NCBI GenBank assembly: GCA_020024455.1
Contig: JAHHTU010000049.1
Span: 1-8,138, forward strand
Source: Anaerotignum sp.
GTDB lineage: Bacteria; Bacillota; Clostridia; Lachnospirales; Anaerotignaceae
Direction of reading: 5' to 3'
Length of the DNA stretch: 8,138 nucleotides
Within the stretch, counting starts at the first letter, position 1. Every line of letters begins with the position of its first letter. Made by a program: the position numbers and the translations under genes. Of this stretch, positions 6,627 through 8,138 are shown one piece after another. The notes below the pieces were generated by a model that was not told the DNA's origin, did no database searches, and was given only the letters and a program-made list of their open reading frames with translations.

Positions 6627-7645
6627 GAAAACTCTTGAATACCATTTATATTACAAATGAGGATACTTATTTGAGTTTAGATGGCGAGAATCTAGTTTGC
6701 AAAATCAATGGAGAAAACAAACTCAGAATCCCTTTTGATAATGTGGAAAACATTGTGTGTTTCAATTATATGGGCTGTTCTCCGGCGTTGATGGGAAAAT
6801 GTGTCAGCAAAACCATACCAATCAATTTCATTTCTCCACAGGGAAAATTTTTGGCAAAAGTCTGCGGAGAAACAAAAGGAAATGTTTTTTTGCGTGTTGC
6901 ACAGATAGATACCTTTCGAGAAAAAAAGTTACTTTTGGCACAAAATACAATGGCTGCGAAATTTTGTAATAGCCAACGTATGCTCAAAAGGACACTGCAT
7001 GATAATCCTACTTTACGGGAAGATGCAAAAATACAAGATGTTATCCATATTTTGCAACAAGGTGTAAACCATATATATCAGGCACAGAGTATGGAAGAAG
7101 TGATTGGGATAGAAGGAAATTGTGCAAAAGCCTATTTTTCTGTGTTCAATCAAATGTTGACAAATTCGCAAGAAACATTTACGTTTCAATCTCGTAGCAA
7201 ACGACCTCCTCTGGACCCCATAAATGCTGTATTGTCCTTTGTTTATACATTATGGACGACAGAATTTGCAGCAGCATTGGAAACTGTGGGCTTGGATAGT
7301 TACATTGGATATTGCCACACGTTAAAAAGCGGCAGAAATTCTTTGGCTTGTGATTTGGTAGAAGAAACACGATGTCTTGCGGAACGCTTTGTCATTACAC
7401 TTATCAATCTGCGTATTTTGAATGAAAAGGATTTTACCAAACAAATTTCGGGAGCTGTTTGGTTGAATGAGGACGGTCGCAAAAAGGTATTAACCAGATA
7501 CCAAGAGAAAAAAAGAAGTGATATGGTACATCCTTATTTGAAACAAAAAATACCATTGGGTTTGCTTCCATATGTACAAAGTAATTTATTGGCAAAATTT
7601 ATTCGTGGAGATTTGGAAGAATATCCTGTATTTTTATTGAAGTAA
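6623..7645 (+). CDS. cas1: Cas1 integrase, type I-C
   Basis: A 340-aa CRISPR integrase that, with Cas2, inserts new spacers at the leader-repeat junction. It has an N-terminal beta domain (MRKLLNTIYITNEDTYLSL) and a helical catalytic domain. Metal-binding residues are E164 in IGIEGNCAK, H232 in YIGYCHTL, and D244 and E247 in the CDLVEE segment. Their spacing matches the conserved E...H...D/E set of the family. The ATG at 6623 overlaps the cas4 stop as ATGA, with GGAGG (6611-6615) 7 nt upstream. The frame stays open 32 codons further upstream to 6527, but that stretch lies inside cas4 and lacks Cas1 character, so the shorter start is preferred. It is followed by cas2 after a 12-bp gap. Confidence 0.97.
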   Translation: MRKLLNTIYITNEDTYLSLDGENLVCKINGENKLRIPFDNVENIVCFNYMGCSPALMGKCVSKTIPINFISPQGKFLAKVCGETKGNVFLRVAQIDTFREKKLLLAQNTMAAKFCNSQRMLKRTLHDNPTLREDAKIQDVIHILQQGVNHIYQAQSMEEVIGIEGNCAKAYFSVFNQMLTNSQETFTFQSRSKRPPLDPINAVLSFVYTLWTTEFAAALETVGLDSYIGYCHTLKSGRNSLACDLVEETRCLAERFVITLINLRILNEKDFTKQISGAVWLNEDGRKKVLTRYQEKKRSDMVHPYLKQKIPLGLLPYVQSNLLAKFIRGDLEEYPVFLLK

Positions 7646-7657
7646 GGAGATGATTGT

Positions 7658-7948
7658 ATGATGGTTTTGATTAGTTATGATGTTTCCACGATAGACCAAG
7701 CTGGGCGTACAAGGTTAAGAAAGGTTGCAAAAGAGTGTCAAAATCATGCACAACGAGTACAAAATTCTGTATTTGAAGCTGATTTAGATTATTCTACTTT
7801 TCTGAAGTTAAAAAATCGCCTGTTAAAATTGATTGATGTACAAACAGATAGCCTGCGATTTTATTATTTGGGAAACCATTGGGAGAAAAGAATTGAACAT
7901 TTCGGTGCAAAGCAAACCTATTCTCCTGAGGGTGTCATCATTATTTAA
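7658..7948 (+). CDS. cas2: Cas2, structural partner of Cas1
   Basis: A 96-aa ferredoxin-fold protein that dimerises and bridges two Cas1 dimers in the acquisition complex. The first strand, VLISYDVS (3-10), carries the conserved Asp (D8). QRVQNSVFE (32-40) and the C-terminal FGAKQTYSPEGVIII (82-96) are typical of type I-C Cas2. AAGGAG (7644-7649) overlaps the cas1 stop and lies 8 nt before the ATG at 7658. A second ATG directly follows at 7661 (spacing 11), so the mature protein could lack one Met. It is the last cas gene. The leader starts right after its stop. Confidence 0.96.
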   Translation: MMVLISYDVSTIDQAGRTRLRKVAKECQNHAQRVQNSVFEADLDYSTFLKLKNRLLKLIDVQTDSLRFYYLGNHWEKRIEHFGAKQTYSPEGVIII

Positions 7949-7957
7949 CATAGTACT

Positions 7958-7998
7958 GGCGAAGTGTCGGTGATACAAAAATACGAATCAGGTTCGCC
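7958..7998. repeat. leader inverted repeat GGCGAA / TTCGCC
   Basis: GGCGAA (7958-7963) and TTCGCC (7993-7998) are exact reverse complements separated by 29 bp. They begin nine bases after the cas2 stop. The long loop and short stem make an RNA terminator unlikely. From memory, type I-C leaders often carry a similar GCGAA...TTCGC pair just after cas2, so this may be a conserved protein-binding site. That comparison was not run here. Confidence 0.6.
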
Positions 7999-8019
7999 TA
8001 AATTTTGCAGGTTTTTTTG

Positions 8020-8042
8020 ATGATTTACCGAAAATAAATCAT
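8020..8042. repeat. 8-bp inverted repeat in the leader
   Basis: ATGATTTA (8020-8027) and TAAATCAT (8035-8042) are perfect reverse complements around the 7-base loop CCGAAAA. They lie mid-leader, after a T7 run. It may be a dimeric protein site or a weak hairpin. It overlaps the space between a possible -35 (TTGATG, 8017-8022) and a possible -10 (TATATA, 8042-8047), with a 19-bp spacer, so it could act as an operator for an array promoter. Confidence 0.55.
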
Positions 8043-8052
8043 ATATATTTTT

Positions 8053-8090
8053 GTCCGCTTCCATATATAGAGGCGTAACGGCAGTATGAT
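8053..8090 (+). repeat. degenerate repeat-like segment within the leader
   Basis: Reading from 8053, GTC-CGC-TTC-CAT aligns to the first 14 bases of the CRISPR repeat with two single-base gaps and one C-to-T change. After an extra ATATA, GAGGCGT (8070-8076) is identical to the repeat's 3' stem arm (8118-8124). The tail ending AGTATGAT loosely resembles the handle ending AGTAGAAAT. CGCTTC (8056-8061) can pair with GAGGCG (8070-8075), with one G:U pair in RNA, to give a repeat-like hairpin. It may be a decayed repeat, a functional mimic, or partly chance. Confidence 0.45.
8085..8090 (+). promoter_or_regulatory. weak candidate -10 for the CRISPR array promoter
   Basis: TATGAT (8085-8090) matches the -10 consensus at five of six positions and would start transcription just before the first repeat at 8104. 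No convincing -35 lies 16-18 bp upstream, where the sequence is near CATATA. An alternative pair lies at 8017-8022 and 8042-8047. Both are tentative. Confidence 0.25.
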
Positions 8091-8103
8091 ACAAAATATT
8101 GCG

Positions 8104-8138
8104 GTCACGCCTCGCATGAGGCGTGTGAGTAGAAATCG
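8104..8138 (+). CRISPR. first repeat of a type I-C CRISPR array, cut by the window end
   Basis: The 33-nt repeat runs from 8104 to 8136, starting GTCACGCCTC and ending GTAGAAAT. Bases 8137-8138 probably begin the first spacer. The repeat holds a perfect 8-bp stem: CACGCCTC (8106-8113) and GAGGCGTG (8118-8125) around the loop GCAT. Cutting at the 3' base of the stem leaves an 11-nt 5' handle (8126-8136), the handle length known for Cas5d processing. This sets the repeat end at 8136. Only one unit is visible, so repeat identity rests on the GTC start, the stem, the GAAAT end and the position after the cas2-leader segment. Spacers cannot be read. Confidence 0.85.

Larger units (their letters stand above)
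7949..8103 (+). promoter_or_regulatory. CRISPR leader, 155 bp
   Basis: Non-coding AT-rich stretch between the cas2 stop and the first repeat, where the leader for transcription and polarised spacer integration is expected. It contains the GGCGAA...TTCGCC inverted repeat (7958-7998), a T7 run (8012-8018), an 8-bp inverted repeat (8020-8042), a repeat-like segment (8053-8090), and two copies of TGATACAAAA (7971-7980 and 8087-8096). The leader role is inferred from position; the elements are seen directly. Confidence 0.85.

Noticed and set aside
64..7573. CATATG hexamer seen about 13 times by eye, more than expected for this base composition
   Set aside because: Most copies fall in codons such as His-Met or Ala-Tyr and are scattered without spacing or orientation. 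Only the pair at 63-97 forms a structure.
7949..8103. A possible intrinsic terminator for the cas operon in the leader
   Set aside because: The inverted repeats have either a 29-bp loop or an almost entirely A:T stem, and neither is directly followed by a proper T-run.
1..8138. Search for extra accessory genes such as a toxin-antitoxin pair, anti-CRISPR, reverse transcriptase, transposase or tRNA
   Set aside because: Coding space is filled by the seven cas genes. The two non-coding ends (1-253 and 7949-8103) hold no open frame with a ribosome site and no tRNA-like fold that I can see.

Overview
The window carries a complete type I-C (formerly subtype Dvulg) CRISPR-Cas locus, all on the + strand. 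The order is cas3, cas5c, cas8c (csd1), cas7c (csd2), cas4, cas1, cas2, then an AT-rich leader and the first CRISPR repeat, which is cut by the window edge. The AT-rich DNA, strong AGGAGG-type ribosome binding sites, very compact operon and protein sequences suggest a low-GC Firmicute, most likely a Clostridia-class anaerobe (Lachnospiraceae or a relative). The genus cannot be fixed from the sequence.

Layout. Bases 1-253 are non-coding and very AT-rich. They hold a 35-bp near-perfect inverted repeat, an A-tract/T-tract hairpin and a candidate extended -10 promoter. Bases 254-7948 are seven tightly packed genes, several overlapping by 4-7 bp (cas5/cas8, cas7/cas4, cas4/cas1), which indicates one translationally coupled transcript. 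Bases 7949-8103 are the leader, which contains several small symmetric or repeated elements. Bases 8104-8136 are the first repeat, followed by two bases of what is probably the first spacer.

How it works together. Cas5c should cut pre-crRNA at the 3' base of the repeat hairpin and stay on the 5' handle. Cas8c, several Cas7c copies and Cas11c complete the Cascade surveillance complex. Cas3 (HD nuclease plus superfamily 2 helicase) degrades marked DNA. Cas4, Cas1 and Cas2 capture new spacers. The active-site residues I looked for are present in Cas3, Cas5c, Cas4, Cas1 and Cas2, so the system looks intact.

Main points beyond routine annotation. (1) There is a strong in-frame internal translation start inside cas8c (ribosome site 4625-4632, ATG 4641) that would make a separate 129-residue Cas11c small subunit. 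(2) A leader segment (8053-8090) looks like a degenerate copy of the CRISPR repeat, including a repeat-like hairpin. (3) A TGATACAAA motif occurs twice in the leader and once upstream of cas3. (4) The crRNA handle differs from the usual type I-C form. (5) A large palindrome lies upstream of the operon. I see no transposon, tRNA, rRNA, toxin-antitoxin module or anti-CRISPR gene, and no wholly new protein system.
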